The notes under the pieces were generated by a model. That model saw nothing but the letters and a program-made list of their open reading frames with translations, had not been told where the DNA came from and did no database searches. A stretch of 64,000 nucleotides of DNA from Bauldia sp963759235 (GTDB taxonomy: Bacteria > Pseudomonadota > Alphaproteobacteria > Rhizobiales > Kaistiaceae): NCBI GenBank assembly GCA_963759235.1, contig CAVWYO010000005.1, forward strand, positions 434,001 through 498,000. The letters are read 5' to 3'. Both the position numbers and the translations under genes were made by a program. Every line of letters begins with the position of its first letter. Within the stretch, counting starts at the first letter, position 1. Positions 8,155 through 16,090 of the stretch are shown piece after piece.

Positions 8155-9120
8155 ATGGCAGCCGGGTTCTGGTCGATCGTCGAGGCTCACGGCCCGAAGC
8201 GGGTTTCGACGGAATCGGAGTCCGTCGGCTATGCGGTCGGGCTGCTGACCTGGGTGCTTGCCGGCGGCGTCTTCGTCGCCGCCAAGGGGGCGATCGACGA
8301 GATGCCGCCCTGGACGCTTTGCTTCTGGCGCCTGCTGATCGCCGCTCTCGTCCTCCTGCCGCTTGTCCGTCACCATTTCCCTGCCATGTGGGCATTCTTC
8401 CGCCGGCGCTGGCTGGAGGCGATGATCGTCGGGGCGCTCGGCCTCGGCATCACCCAGGGCCTGATGTTCAACGCGCTCGAATTCACCAGTGCCGTCAATG
8501 CCGGCATCATCTTCTCGACGACGCCGATCGTCACCCTGGTCATGGCCCGCTTCATTCTTGGCGAGGCGATGAGCCCGTGGCAGATCGTCGGCTCGCTGAT
8601 CGCCTTTTGCGGGATCGTCGTGATCGCGGTCAAGGGCAGCCTGAGCGTGCTTCTCGGGCTGAACCTCAGTGTCGGCGATCTGATCGTGATTGCCGCGGCG
8701 ATCGTGTTCTCCGCCTATGCGGTGCTCCTCAAACGGGCGAAGTTCGATCTGGAGCGACTTCCGCTTCTCGTCATCCTGATGAGCGGAGCGCTTGCCGCCG
8801 CCTTCCCCTTCTTTGCCATCGAGCTGTTGAACGGCGAGCACGCCCACCTTGCGTGGAGGGGCTATCTGGCGCTCGCCTATGCGGCCATTCCCGGCGGCGC
8901 GCTGATGTATCTCCTCTACAATTGGAGCGTCGACATCCTTGGCGCCTCACGCGCGCAAGGCCTGCTCTATTCGCAAATGGTGTTCACGGCGCTCCTCGCC
9001 TGGCTGATCCTCGGCGAGGCGATCGAGTGGTATCACATCGCCGGCGCGGCCCTGATCGTCGTCGGTGTCGTTCTGGTGACGTTCCTCAAGGCGAAGCCGG
9101 CGGCTATTCCAGCGAAATGA
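8155..9120 (+). CDS. EamA-family (DMT) transporter
   Basis: This is a ten-helix inner-membrane protein of the drug/metabolite transporter superfamily, with two EamA repeats (about residues 25-160 and 175-315). The first repeat ends in the typical L-G-E-A-x-x-x-W-Q-I-V-G-S motif and the second in L-G-E-A-I-E-W-Y-H-I-A-G-A. Members export amino acids, nucleobases or other small metabolites; the substrate cannot be read from the sequence. The start at 8155 lies 27 bases after gatB, so readthrough from gatB is possible. Its 3' end overlaps the convergent lipoprotein gene by 17 bases. Confidence 0.85.
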   Translation: MAAGFWSIVEAHGPKRVSTESESVGYAVGLLTWVLAGGVFVAAKGAIDEMPPWTLCFWRLLIAALVLLPLVRHHFPAMWAFFRRRWLEAMIVGALGLGITQGLMFNALEFTSAVNAGIIFSTTPIVTLVMARFILGEAMSPWQIVGSLIAFCGIVVIAVKGSLSVLLGLNLSVGDLIVIAAAIVFSAYAVLLKRAKFDLERLPLLVILMSGALAAAFPFFAIELLNGEHAHLAWRGYLALAYAAIPGGALMYLLYNWSVDILGASRAQGLLYSQMVFTALLAWLILGEAIEWYHIAGAALIVVGVVLVTFLKAKPAAIPAK

Positions 9121-9613
9121 TGCGATAGGTCGTGTCCGGCGGGTGGCCGGCGGCGATGCCGGCGCGGGCATAGGCGATGTAGGCGTCGAGACTGCCGATG
9201 CAGACCACGTCCTCGCATCGCGACAGGCCGGGCACGTCCTGGAAATCGTCGGGGATGATCGCCGAATAGGACTCGGCCGTCATCGCGGCAAGGTCGACCT
9301 TGAGCAGCGCGAACAGGCGTTGCGTCTGGTCGTCCTCGGGGAACTCCATCTGGACGACGTAGAGGTTCTCGGCGACCGGCAGCAGGCGCACGAGGGCTTC
9401 CTTTTCGTCGCCGTCGTCCGGCTTGAAGCTGTAGGAGTCGCCCTTCCGCGTCCAGGTCTGCCGGTCGTCCTGGCGGTCGGCCTCGCCGAACACGATCCTT
9501 TGATAGGGGAAGACCGCCTGATCGGCTCCGATCAGGGGCTCGGGGCTGGTGAAGCAGCCGGCGAGGGCGAGCGGAGCGAGCAACGCGAACAAAATGCCGC
9601 GGATGAGTGTCAT
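9104..9613 (-). CDS. Putative outer- or inner-membrane lipoprotein
   Basis: This 169-residue protein is probably secreted as a lipoprotein. It has an N-terminal hydrophobic segment ending in the lipobox L-A-L-A-G-C, with the acylated cysteine at about residue 20. The mature part is acidic and soluble, with two further cysteines about five residues apart (C-E-D-V-V-C, about residue 137) that could form a disulphide. I do not recognise the domain. The start at 9613 is chosen because it directly precedes the signal peptide; the frame is open another 700 bases upstream but that part reads as noise. It overlaps the DMT gene tail by 17 bases. It is divergent from the GST gene 75 bases away. Confidence 0.75.
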   Translation of the reverse strand: MTLIRGILFALLAPLALAGCFTSPEPLIGADQAVFPYQRIVFGEADRQDDRQTWTRKGDSYSFKPDDGDEKEALVRLLPVAENLYVVQMEFPEDDQTQRLFALLKVDLAAMTAESYSAIIPDDFQDVPGLSRCEDVVCIGSLDAYIAYARAGIAAGHPPDTTYRIISLE

Positions 9614-9688
9614 GGGGTTTGCGCCGGGGTTGGTTCGTGAATATGTGCAGTTCATCCCTCTTGTATCCCATTCTATCGGAACTCGGAC

Positions 9689-10384
9689 ATGGCGGCGGAG
9701 CAGACACAGCCGATCGAAGTCTTCTACTGGGCGACGCCCAACGGGCGGAAGATCACCGTCATGCTCGAGGAACTGGCGGTTCCCTACAGCCTCTCCTTCG
9801 TCGACCTCGGCAAGCAGGAGCAATGGACATCCGCGTTCGAGGCGGTCTCGCCGCATCATCAAATCCCGGCGATCCGCGACCCGGAAGGGCCTGGAAGCGA
9901 GCCGATTTCGGTTTTCGAGTCCGGCGCGATCCTGCTCTACCTCGCCCGCAAATTCGGTCGCCTCTACCCGCAGGAGGATGAACGCAAGCGCGTCGCGGTC
10001 GAGCAATGGCTGATCTGGCAAGTGGCGAGCTTCGGTCCCTTCCTCGGCCAGGCGCACCACTTCAACTTCGCCGCGCCCGAGGAGGTGCCCTATGCGATCG
10101 AGCGATATCGCAAGATCGCCGAACGGCTCTACACGGTGCTCGACCGCCAGCTCACCGGCCGCGCTTTCGTCGCCGACAACTATTCGATCGCCGACATCGC
10201 GATTTATTGCTGGGCGGCGCGCCATAGTCGCCACAAGATCGATCTCGCCGACTATCCGGCGGTTGAACGCTGGTTCGACGAGATCAGCGTGCGTCCGGCC
10301 GTCCAGCGTGGCATGGCGATCATCAAGTCCGGTCACGACGACCGGCCCGGCCGCAATCGCGCCGGCACCGCGCCCGCGGTGTAG
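9689..10384 (+). CDS. yfcG: Glutathione S-transferase, YfcG/Nu-class-like
   Basis: This 231-residue cytosolic GST has an N-terminal thioredoxin-like domain (about residues 8-90) and an all-helical C-terminal domain. It carries T-P-N-G-R-K-I-T near residue 16, the Nu-class active-site segment of E. coli YfcG, rather than a catalytic Tyr, Ser or Cys. It also shares the F-E-S-G-A-I-L-L-Y-L-A motif and the G-Q-x-H-H-F-N-x-A-A-P-E segment. YfcG shows disulphide-bond reductase activity using two bound glutathiones, and the same is likely here. Its stop codon abuts the convergent next gene with no gap. Confidence 0.9.
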   Translation: MAAEQTQPIEVFYWATPNGRKITVMLEELAVPYSLSFVDLGKQEQWTSAFEAVSPHHQIPAIRDPEGPGSEPISVFESGAILLYLARKFGRLYPQEDERKRVAVEQWLIWQVASFGPFLGQAHHFNFAAPEEVPYAIERYRKIAERLYTVLDRQLTGRAFVADNYSIADIAIYCWAARHSRHKIDLADYPAVERWFDEISVRPAVQRGMAIIKSGHDDRPGRNRAGTAPAV

Positions 10385-11158
10385 TCACCGCTTCTTGCGT
10401 TTGAGGAGCGTCTTGGGCCGACGCGATTCGGCGGTTTTGAACAGCGAGAAGGTGCGGTTGACATAGTTGGCGACCGCCGACAGGCCCGCCTTGTACTCGC
10501 GCAGTTCCGGGGTCATCTCCGCCTCGAACAGCCGGACGGGCCGCGACGGGTCATTGGTTTCGAACCGCACATAGAACCAGGCTTCGCCGCGCCGCAATAC
10601 GAGAGGCTTGGCGGGCTCGAACCATTCGAAGGCCCACATCATCGGGCGCGGCCATATGTGGATCGGCAGCCGCCCCCCGATCATCACACCGGGCCACTGG
10701 TTCATATGAAAGTGGGTGAACGGCGGCGTTTGGGTCATGTAGACCGGCTCGTCGGCGAGAAAGATGTACGGGGTGATCAGCTGGATGATCGGGCGATCGG
10801 GATGACGCCACTCCTTGCGATTGAGGATGGCGAGCATGTCGTTCAGATAGCGGGGCCGGATGGCCGATTGGTCGCTGTCGAGATTGATCAGCGACGGCAT
10901 ACCCTTGTCGTCGAAGCGGAAGCCCAGCTTGACGTCGATCGGGCAGGGCACCTCGAACATGCGGGCCTCGTGATCGAGGACCGCCGGACAGAAGCTCACC
11001 GCCTTGGCGTGCGCCGGCGGCGGATCGCTGCGCAAGAGGCGCCGCGGCTCTTCCCAGACGAACAGCGCCTTGTCCGCGTCGAGCACCCAACCGACATCGA
11101 CGGCGCGAGAAGAGGAGGCGGCGGACGCCTTCGCCCTTGAAAAAGGCAGGTTGATCAT
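10385..11158 (-). CDS. Conserved protein of unknown function
   Basis: This 257-residue soluble protein has no signal peptide or membrane helix and I do not recognise a domain. Its composition is that of a real gene: regular secondary structure, Trp-rich strands such as W-P-R-P-M-M-W-A-F-E-W-F-E-P, and a conserved-looking H-F-H-M-N-Q-W-P-G segment in the middle that could bind metal. The C-terminus is strongly basic (R-R-P-K-T-L-L-K-R-K-K-R), which suggests nucleic-acid or membrane contact. The start at 11158 is the first ATG of the frame. It lies convergent to the GST gene and divergent from the Sel1-like gene. Function unknown. Confidence 0.6.
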   Translation of the reverse strand: MINLPFSRAKASAASSSRAVDVGWVLDADKALFVWEEPRRLLRSDPPPAHAKAVSFCPAVLDHEARMFEVPCPIDVKLGFRFDDKGMPSLINLDSDQSAIRPRYLNDMLAILNRKEWRHPDRPIIQLITPYIFLADEPVYMTQTPPFTHFHMNQWPGVMIGGRLPIHIWPRPMMWAFEWFEPAKPLVLRRGEAWFYVRFETNDPSRPVRLFEAEMTPELREYKAGLSAVANYVNRTFSLFKTAESRRPKTLLKRKKR

Positions 11159-11269
11159 CCGCGCGCTCCACGGCGACTGTCGGGCACCGGTTTATCGGGT
11201 CGGCGCGCACCTCGGTCAAGAGTACGCTCCGCATGGTCGATCATGGTTAGCGAATCATTAATCCAACGT

Positions 11270-11297
11270 TTGAGCAAAATTAATTTTGATCTTTAAT
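11270..11297 (+). promoter_or_regulatory. Candidate sigma-70-type promoter upstream of the Sel1-like gene
   Basis: In a locally AT-rich stretch, TTGAGC (11270-11275) and TTTAAT (11292-11297) are separated by 16 bases. Transcription would begin roughly 95 bases before the gene at 11401. The match is modest and the call rests on local base composition and position. Confidence 0.35.
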
Positions 11298-11400
11298 CAG
11301 CTTTTCACGTCGCCTTGTGAAACTCGTCACAGTCAGGGGGGCGCTGCCGGGGTAATAATGGCGGCCAAGGGGCTCCCGTGATAGAAACGGGGAGAATGTC

Positions 11401-11670
11401 ATGGCACGTTTTGAGATGGCGTCGTCCGAGATGGGGTCGATGGCCGAATTTCAGCCGAATGCCGACGGGCTGTTCCACCTCGGGATCGCCCATGCGACGG
11501 GAACCGAGGGCGAGGCAGACCTGGTCGCCGCGCACAAGTGGTTCAACCTCGCGGCGATGCGGGGCAACCCGGAGGCGGCCTATCACCGCCAGCAGATCGC
11601 CGAGGAGTTGTCGGCGGCCGAGATCGCCGAGGCGCAGCGCGCCGCCCGCGAGTGGCTGAAGACGCACTGA
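11401..11670 (+). CDS. Small Sel1-repeat protein
   Basis: This 89-residue protein has one and a half Sel1-like (TPR-type) repeats: F-H-L-G-I-A-H-A-T-G (about 23-32) followed by A-A-H-K-W-F-N-L-A-A-M-R-G-N-P-E-A-A (about 43-60), and then a helical tail. Sel1 repeats mediate protein-protein contacts. There is no signal peptide, so it probably acts in the cytoplasm. The ATG at 11401 follows a GGGGAG ribosome-binding site; the overlapping ORF from 11378 is in another frame. Short Sel1 proteins of this type are common in Rhizobiales and lack an assigned role. Confidence 0.75.
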   Translation: MARFEMASSEMGSMAEFQPNADGLFHLGIAHATGTEGEADLVAAHKWFNLAAMRGNPEAAYHRQQIAEELSAAEIAEAQRAAREWLKTH

Positions 11671-11798
11671 AGCGGCGCACGAGCGGATAGGCGGCCTCTC
11701 CCATCGGATGCCGCCCATCGCCTTCAGGTCAGCCGCGCTGTCGCGTGGAGGCGCAAGAGTTTGCGGTCGCGCGTCGAGATTGGACGCAAGGCGCGTCT

Positions 11799-11951
11799 TC
11801 AGGTTCGCGTTTGGGCCTTGAACACCGGGACGGTAATGCCGCGCCGTTCCATTTCCTTGCGAAGCTTGCCGTCGATCGCGCGGCAGCCGCAGTTTTCGGC
11901 GTGCGCGATGTGCCAGGCGATGCGCTGGTCCATCGTCGGGTTCTTGGGCAT
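11799..11951 (-). CDS. Small CGCR-motif conserved protein
   Basis: This 50-residue protein begins M-P-K-N-P-T and contains the pattern A-W-H-x-x-H-A-x-x-C-G-C-R, which I recall as a conserved feature of tiny uncharacterised proteins in Rhizobiales. Two histidines and two cysteines within 15 residues could bind a metal ion. The start at 11951 is chosen because the upstream part of the frame reads as antisense noise. It lies 50 bases downstream of the sugar-acid dehydratase stop on the same strand and may be its last cistron. No ribosome-binding site is clear. Confidence 0.55.
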   Translation of the reverse strand: MPKNPTMDQRIAWHIAHAENCGCRAIDGKLRKEMERRGITVPVFKAQTRT

Positions 11952-12001
11952 CGGGTTGGCCCGATGCCACGATGCTTTGATCCTGCCCAATCCGGTGCCG
12001 G

Positions 12002-13798
12002 TCAGTGGTTGTCGCGAGGCACGCCCATGGTGTGGGCGACGTCGTGGTATTTGATCGCCGGCTTGAGCACCATGCCCTCCGAGAACTGATCGACCATCGA
12101 CCGCTGGATCTCCTGCCACGGGGTCTGGCTCTTGGGGATCGGGAAGCCGCCATGGGCGCTGAGCTCGGCGCGACGTTTTTCCAGTTCCTCCTTCGAGATG
12201 AGGATGTTGGCCTCACCCTTGTTGAGGTCGATGCGGACCCGGTCGCCGGTCTTCAAGAGCGCCAGTCCGCCACCCGCCGCCGCTTCCGGCGAAGCGTTGA
12301 GAATCGAGGGCGACCCGGACGTGCCCGACTGACGGCCGTCGCCGATACAGGGCAGCGAGTGGATGCCTTTCTTGATCAGCGCCGCCGGCGGCTGCATGTT
12401 GACCACCTCGGCGCCGCCCGGATAACCGATCGGTCCGGTGCCGCGGATGAACAGCATGCAGTTCTCGTCGATATCGAGCGCGGGATCTTCGATCCGGTGG
12501 TGGTAGTCCTCCGGCCCCTCGAAGACGACGGCGCGCCCCTCGAAGGCGTTCGGGCTCTTCGGATTCGACAGATAGCGCGTGCGGAACTCCTCCGAGATGA
12601 CGCTGGTCTTCATGACGGCGGAATCGAAGAGGTTGCCCTTCAGCACGATGAAGCCGGCGTCGTGGACCAGCGCGTTGTCGAACGAGCGGATGACGTCGGG
12701 ATCGGTCGACTGCCGCCCGGCGCAGTTTTCGCCCATCGTCTTGCCGTTGACGGTCATGGCGCCTTCGCGGATGAGGCCGTGCCGCATCAGCTCGCCGACC
12801 ACCGCCGGAACGCCACCGGCGCGATGGTATTCCTCGCCGAGATATTTGCCGGCCGGCTGGACGTTGACGAGCAACGGCACCTTGAGGCCGACCGTTTCCC
12901 AGTCCTCGATGTCGAGCTTGACGCCGACGTGGCGGGCGATGGCGTTCACGTGGATCGGGGCATTGGTCGAGCCGCCGATCGCCGAATTGACGACGATGGC
13001 GTTCTCGAAGGCCTGGCGGGTGAGGATGTCGGACGGCTTCAGGTCTTCCCAGACCATCTCGACGGCGCGCTTGCCGGTCTCGTACGAGATTTGCCCGCGT
13101 TCGCGATAGGGCGCGGGGATCGCGGCGCAGCCGGGAAGGCTCATGCCCAGCGCTTCGGCGACCGAGTTCATGGTCGATGCCGTGCCCATCGTGTTGCAAT
13201 GGCCGACCGAGGGGGCCGACGAGGCGACGATCTCGATGAATTCGGCGTAGTCGATCTCGCCGGCGGCGAGCTGCTCGCGGGCCTTCCACACCACGGTACC
13301 GGAGCCGCTCCGTTCGCCGTTCCGCCAGCCGTTGAGCATCGGGCCGCCGGAGAGCACGATGGCTGGGATGTTGACGGTCGCCGCCGCCATGATGCAGGCC
13401 GGCGTGGTCTTGTCGCAGCCGGTGGTCAGCACGACGCCGTCGATCGGATAGCCGAAAAGCAGTTCGACAAGGCCGAGATAGGCGAGATTGCGGTCGAGCG
13501 CGGCTGTCGGGCGCTTGCCGGTCTCCTGGATCGGATGGACGGGAAACTCCATGCATAGGCCGCCGGCCGCGGTAATGCCCTCGCGAACGCGTTTGGCGAG
13601 TTCCAGGTGATGGCGGTTGCAGGGCGACAGGTCCGAGCCGGTTTGGGCGATTCCTACGATCGGCTTGCCGGACTGAAGCTCCTCGCGCGTCAGGCCATAG
13701 TTGAGATAACGCTCCAGATAGAGGGCCGTCATGCCCGGATTCTCAGGATTGTCGAACCAAAGTTTCGAGCGTAGGCGTCTCTTCCGATCTTCTTGCAT
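12002..13798 (-). CDS. IlvD/EDD-family sugar-acid dehydratase (pentonate dehydratase type)
   Basis: This 598-residue Fe-S dehydratase removes water from an aldonic acid to give a 2-keto-3-deoxy acid. It carries the three cluster cysteines of the IlvD/EDD family: S-D-L-S-P-C-N near residue 60, T-T-G-C-D-K-T-T-P-A-C near 129, and G-H-C-N-T-M-G near 200. The opening W-F-D-N-P and M-T-A-L-Y-L-E-R-Y-L-N-Y-G place it with Caulobacter XylD (D-xylonate dehydratase) and rhizobial L-arabonate dehydratase, not with branched-chain IlvD. The start at 13798 begins M-Q-E-D-R-K-R-R; the frame is open a further 39 codons without family similarity. With the AraD1-like and aldehyde dehydrogenase genes it forms a Weimberg-type route. 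Substrate (xylonate, arabonate or fuconate) is undetermined. Confidence 0.9.
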   Translation of the reverse strand: MQEDRKRRLRSKLWFDNPENPGMTALYLERYLNYGLTREELQSGKPIVGIAQTGSDLSPCNRHHLELAKRVREGITAAGGLCMEFPVHPIQETGKRPTAALDRNLAYLGLVELLFGYPIDGVVLTTGCDKTTPACIMAAATVNIPAIVLSGGPMLNGWRNGERSGSGTVVWKAREQLAAGEIDYAEFIEIVASSAPSVGHCNTMGTASTMNSVAEALGMSLPGCAAIPAPYRERGQISYETGKRAVEMVWEDLKPSDILTRQAFENAIVVNSAIGGSTNAPIHVNAIARHVGVKLDIEDWETVGLKVPLLVNVQPAGKYLGEEYHRAGGVPAVVGELMRHGLIREGAMTVNGKTMGENCAGRQSTDPDVIRSFDNALVHDAGFIVLKGNLFDSAVMKTSVISEEFRTRYLSNPKSPNAFEGRAVVFEGPEDYHHRIEDPALDIDENCMLFIRGTGPIGYPGGAEVVNMQPPAALIKKGIHSLPCIGDGRQSGTSGSPSILNASPEAAAGGGLALLKTGDRVRIDLNKGEANILISKEELEKRRAELSAHGGFPIPKSQTPWQEIQRSMVDQFSEGMVLKPAIKYHDVAHTMGVPRDNH

Positions 13799-14185
13799 TT
13801 TCGTGCTTTCCCTTTTGCCGGACGCGTCATTCGATGATGCGCGCCGCCTTGCCGCGACGAAGCTACAGCCCGCCTCGCAGGTTGTCGATTGCGGCCAATG
13901 CGCAAAGTCCGACACAGGCGGCCAAGTCGGAACATTAAACGTACTATGAATACCGTTCCAGTGCCCAGTGTCGGCAAAGCGGGAAGCTGTACGACAAATT
14001 TTCGACTTGCCAGCGCGATTGATGGAGTTCGCCGCCGGCGGAGGCGGCGATTGACTCTGGAATCACCCGGCTGAAAAATAGTATGATAGAGAAGAGCTAG
14101 CGGTTAATCGCGCCGAAACCCGGCGGGGCCTTCGTCCACAGACCGGGATCCGGCAGTCCGTCCGGGAGAAAGTGCCATTCGCCAT
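13799..14185. other. 387-base intergenic region, dehydratase/FadR-type regulator
   Basis: This divergent promoter region separates the dehydratase gene from the regulator gene. A weak dyad, GTA-N7-TAC at 13940-13952, and the AT-rich stretch at 14074-14090 are the only candidate control sites I see. No gene or stable RNA is apparent. An operator for the adjacent FadR-type regulator is expected here but I cannot place it with confidence. Confidence 0.4.
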
Positions 14186-14926
14186 ATGCGCAGCGGAATC
14201 GGTCGCAGCCGCGAAGGCAGCCTGTCGGAATTGGTCGCCGGCACGATCGGCCGGCGAATCGTTTCCGGTCGGCACAAACCGGGCGAGACGCTGCCGACCG
14301 AGCCGCAAATTCAGGAGGAATTCGGCGTCTCCCGCACTGCCGTGCGCGAGGCGATCCGGCTTCTGTCGGCCAAGGGACTGACGGTTTCGCGGCCGAAAAT
14401 CGGGACGCGGGTCAGACCGACGGCGGACTGGAGCATGCTCGATCCCGACGTGCTGCGTTGGCAGGTCGAGCAGAATCCGAGCGACGAGTTCATCCATGCC
14501 TTGTTCGAGATGCGCGAAATCATCGAGCCGGCCGCCGCGGCGCGCGCCGCGGAGCGCGCCACCGAGGAGGAGGTTGTCATCCTCGGCGCGGCGATGGACG
14601 GAATCCAGAACGAGCCGCGCGGCAGCCCGACCCAAATCCAGGCGGACATCGCATTTCACATGGCGCTCCTGGAAGCCTCGCACAATCCGCTGTTGCGCTC
14701 GGTCGGCGCCATGATCCGCTCGGCGCTGGAGATCACCTTTTCGCTGGGCTGGCGGACGGTCATGGGCGATGACGCCGTGGTACAGCACCGGAACATCTAT
14801 GACGCGGTGCGCGGACGAAACCCGGAAGAAGCGTTCCTGGCCATGCGGCGTCTCCTCCGCAATTCGAAGGGCAACGTCTTTGACGCCATCTGGATCAGCC
14901 GGGGCGAGGGCGATACATCGCCTTGA
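14186..14926 (+). CDS. FadR/GntR-family transcriptional regulator (FCD domain)
   Basis: This 246-residue regulator has an N-terminal GntR winged helix-turn-helix (about residues 14-78, with the typical L-P-T-E-P-Q-I-Q-E-E-F-G-V-S-R-T-A-V-R-E-A segment) and a C-terminal FCD ligand domain (about 95-225). The FCD metal-site pattern is present: D-I-A-F-H-M-A-L near residue 153, H-R-N-I-Y-D-A near 204, and the helix around 175. Such proteins repress sugar-acid catabolic genes until an intermediate binds. It sits between the divergent dehydratase and the AraD1/aldehyde dehydrogenase genes, so it probably controls the pentonate pathway. Confidence 0.92.
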   Translation: MRSGIGRSREGSLSELVAGTIGRRIVSGRHKPGETLPTEPQIQEEFGVSRTAVREAIRLLSAKGLTVSRPKIGTRVRPTADWSMLDPDVLRWQVEQNPSDEFIHALFEMREIIEPAAAARAAERATEEEVVILGAAMDGIQNEPRGSPTQIQADIAFHMALLEASHNPLLRSVGAMIRSALEITFSLGWRTVMGDDAVVQHRNIYDAVRGRNPEEAFLAMRRLLRNSKGNVFDAIWISRGEGDTSP

Positions 14927-14997
14927 CGGCTGCGAGACGGGCTGCGGACGGGCCGGAAACAACTGTCTCACGACAATCGCAAAAGGGGAGGGGGCCG

Positions 14998-15990
14998 ATG
15001 CGCCTGATTCAGGTGAAGAGGGGACGCGGCGCGCGACAGGTCGTCGCCACCGACGGGGATGGAGCCTGGATCGTGCCGGGATACCGGACGGTCTACGAAC
15101 TGGCGATGACCGCGATTAGCAAGGGCAAGTCGATCGGGGAGATGGTGGCGCGGGCCGGCCGCTCCGGCAAGGCCGATCCGGCGAAGCTCTTGGCCGCCGG
15201 CCGCGTGCTCGCGCCGATCGACCATCCCGATCCGGCCCATCTCATCGTCACCGGCACCGGCCTCACCCATCTCGGCTCGGCGGCGACCCGCGACGCAATG
15301 CACGCCAAGGTGACGGAGGCAACCGAGGAGACGCTGACCGATTCCATGCGCATGTTCCGCATGGGGCTGGAGGGCGGCAAGCCGAAGCGCGGCAAGCCGG
15401 GCGTCCAGCCGGAGTGGTTCTACAAGGGTGACGGGTCCTTCGTCGCCGCACCCGGCGAGCCGCTGGTTTCGCCGGCCTTCGCCGAGGACGCCGGCGAGGA
15501 GCCGGAGGTCGCCGGCATCTATGTCGTCGGCAAGGACGGCGCGCCGTATCGGGTCGGTTTCGTCCTCTTCAACGAGTTCTCCGACCACGTGACCGAGCGG
15601 CAGAACTATCTGTGGCTCGCCCATTCGAAGCTCCGGCCCTGCTCGTTCGGCCCCGAACTGCTGTTGGGCGATCTGCCCGCCGACATCCGGGGGACCTCGC
15701 GCATCCGGCGCGGCAAAACGCTGATCTTCGACCAGCCTTTCCTGACCGGCGAGACGAACATGTCGCACACCATCGCCAATCTCGAGGCGCATCACTTCAA
15801 GTACCCGTGGTTCCGGCGTCCTGGCGACATCCATGTTCATAGCTTCGGCACGGCGACACTGTCATTCGCGGCGGGCGTCAAGACCAAGGCCGGAGACGTT
15901 TTCGAGATCGAGGCGGCCGAGTTCGGCTTGCCGCTGAAGAATCCGCTCAAGATCGCCAAGGCGGAGAAGGTGGCGGTGAAGCCGCTATAG
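14998..15990 (+). CDS. AraD1-family FAH-fold protein (GguC-like)
   Basis: This 330-residue protein has the fumarylacetoacetate-hydrolase fold and belongs to the AraD1/GguC family. GguC is encoded next to sugar ABC transporters in Agrobacterium. Related FAH-fold proteins such as Caulobacter XylX dehydrate 2-keto-3-deoxy-pentonates to 2-oxoglutarate semialdehyde, and that reaction fits the context exactly. Metal-ligand-type acidic residues appear in the A-G-I-Y-V-V-G and F-N-E-F-S-D segments (about residues 175-203). The L-A-H-S-K-L-R-P-C-S-F-G-P-E motif follows near 212. The start at 14998 is preferred because its M-R-L-I-Q-V opening matches the family; the longer frame overlaps the regulator gene. 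The dehydratase function is inferred. Confidence 0.82.
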   Translation: MRLIQVKRGRGARQVVATDGDGAWIVPGYRTVYELAMTAISKGKSIGEMVARAGRSGKADPAKLLAAGRVLAPIDHPDPAHLIVTGTGLTHLGSAATRDAMHAKVTEATEETLTDSMRMFRMGLEGGKPKRGKPGVQPEWFYKGDGSFVAAPGEPLVSPAFAEDAGEEPEVAGIYVVGKDGAPYRVGFVLFNEFSDHVTERQNYLWLAHSKLRPCSFGPELLLGDLPADIRGTSRIRRGKTLIFDQPFLTGETNMSHTIANLEAHHFKYPWFRRPGDIHVHSFGTATLSFAAGVKTKAGDVFEIEAAEFGLPLKNPLKIAKAEKVAVKPL

Positions 15991-16090
15991 GCCGTTCGCC
16001 GTTGCGTCGAGGCGCGGAGCGATTAGGGTATGTCGATCCCAGCGATCCGCGACCGTGGTGTCGACGGCCCCCCAAACAGGACGAGCTTTC

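Noticed and set aside
12005..13558. 517-codon open frame opposite the sugar-acid dehydratase
   Set aside because: The minus-strand dehydratase shows all cluster motifs; the plus frame is a mirror reading.
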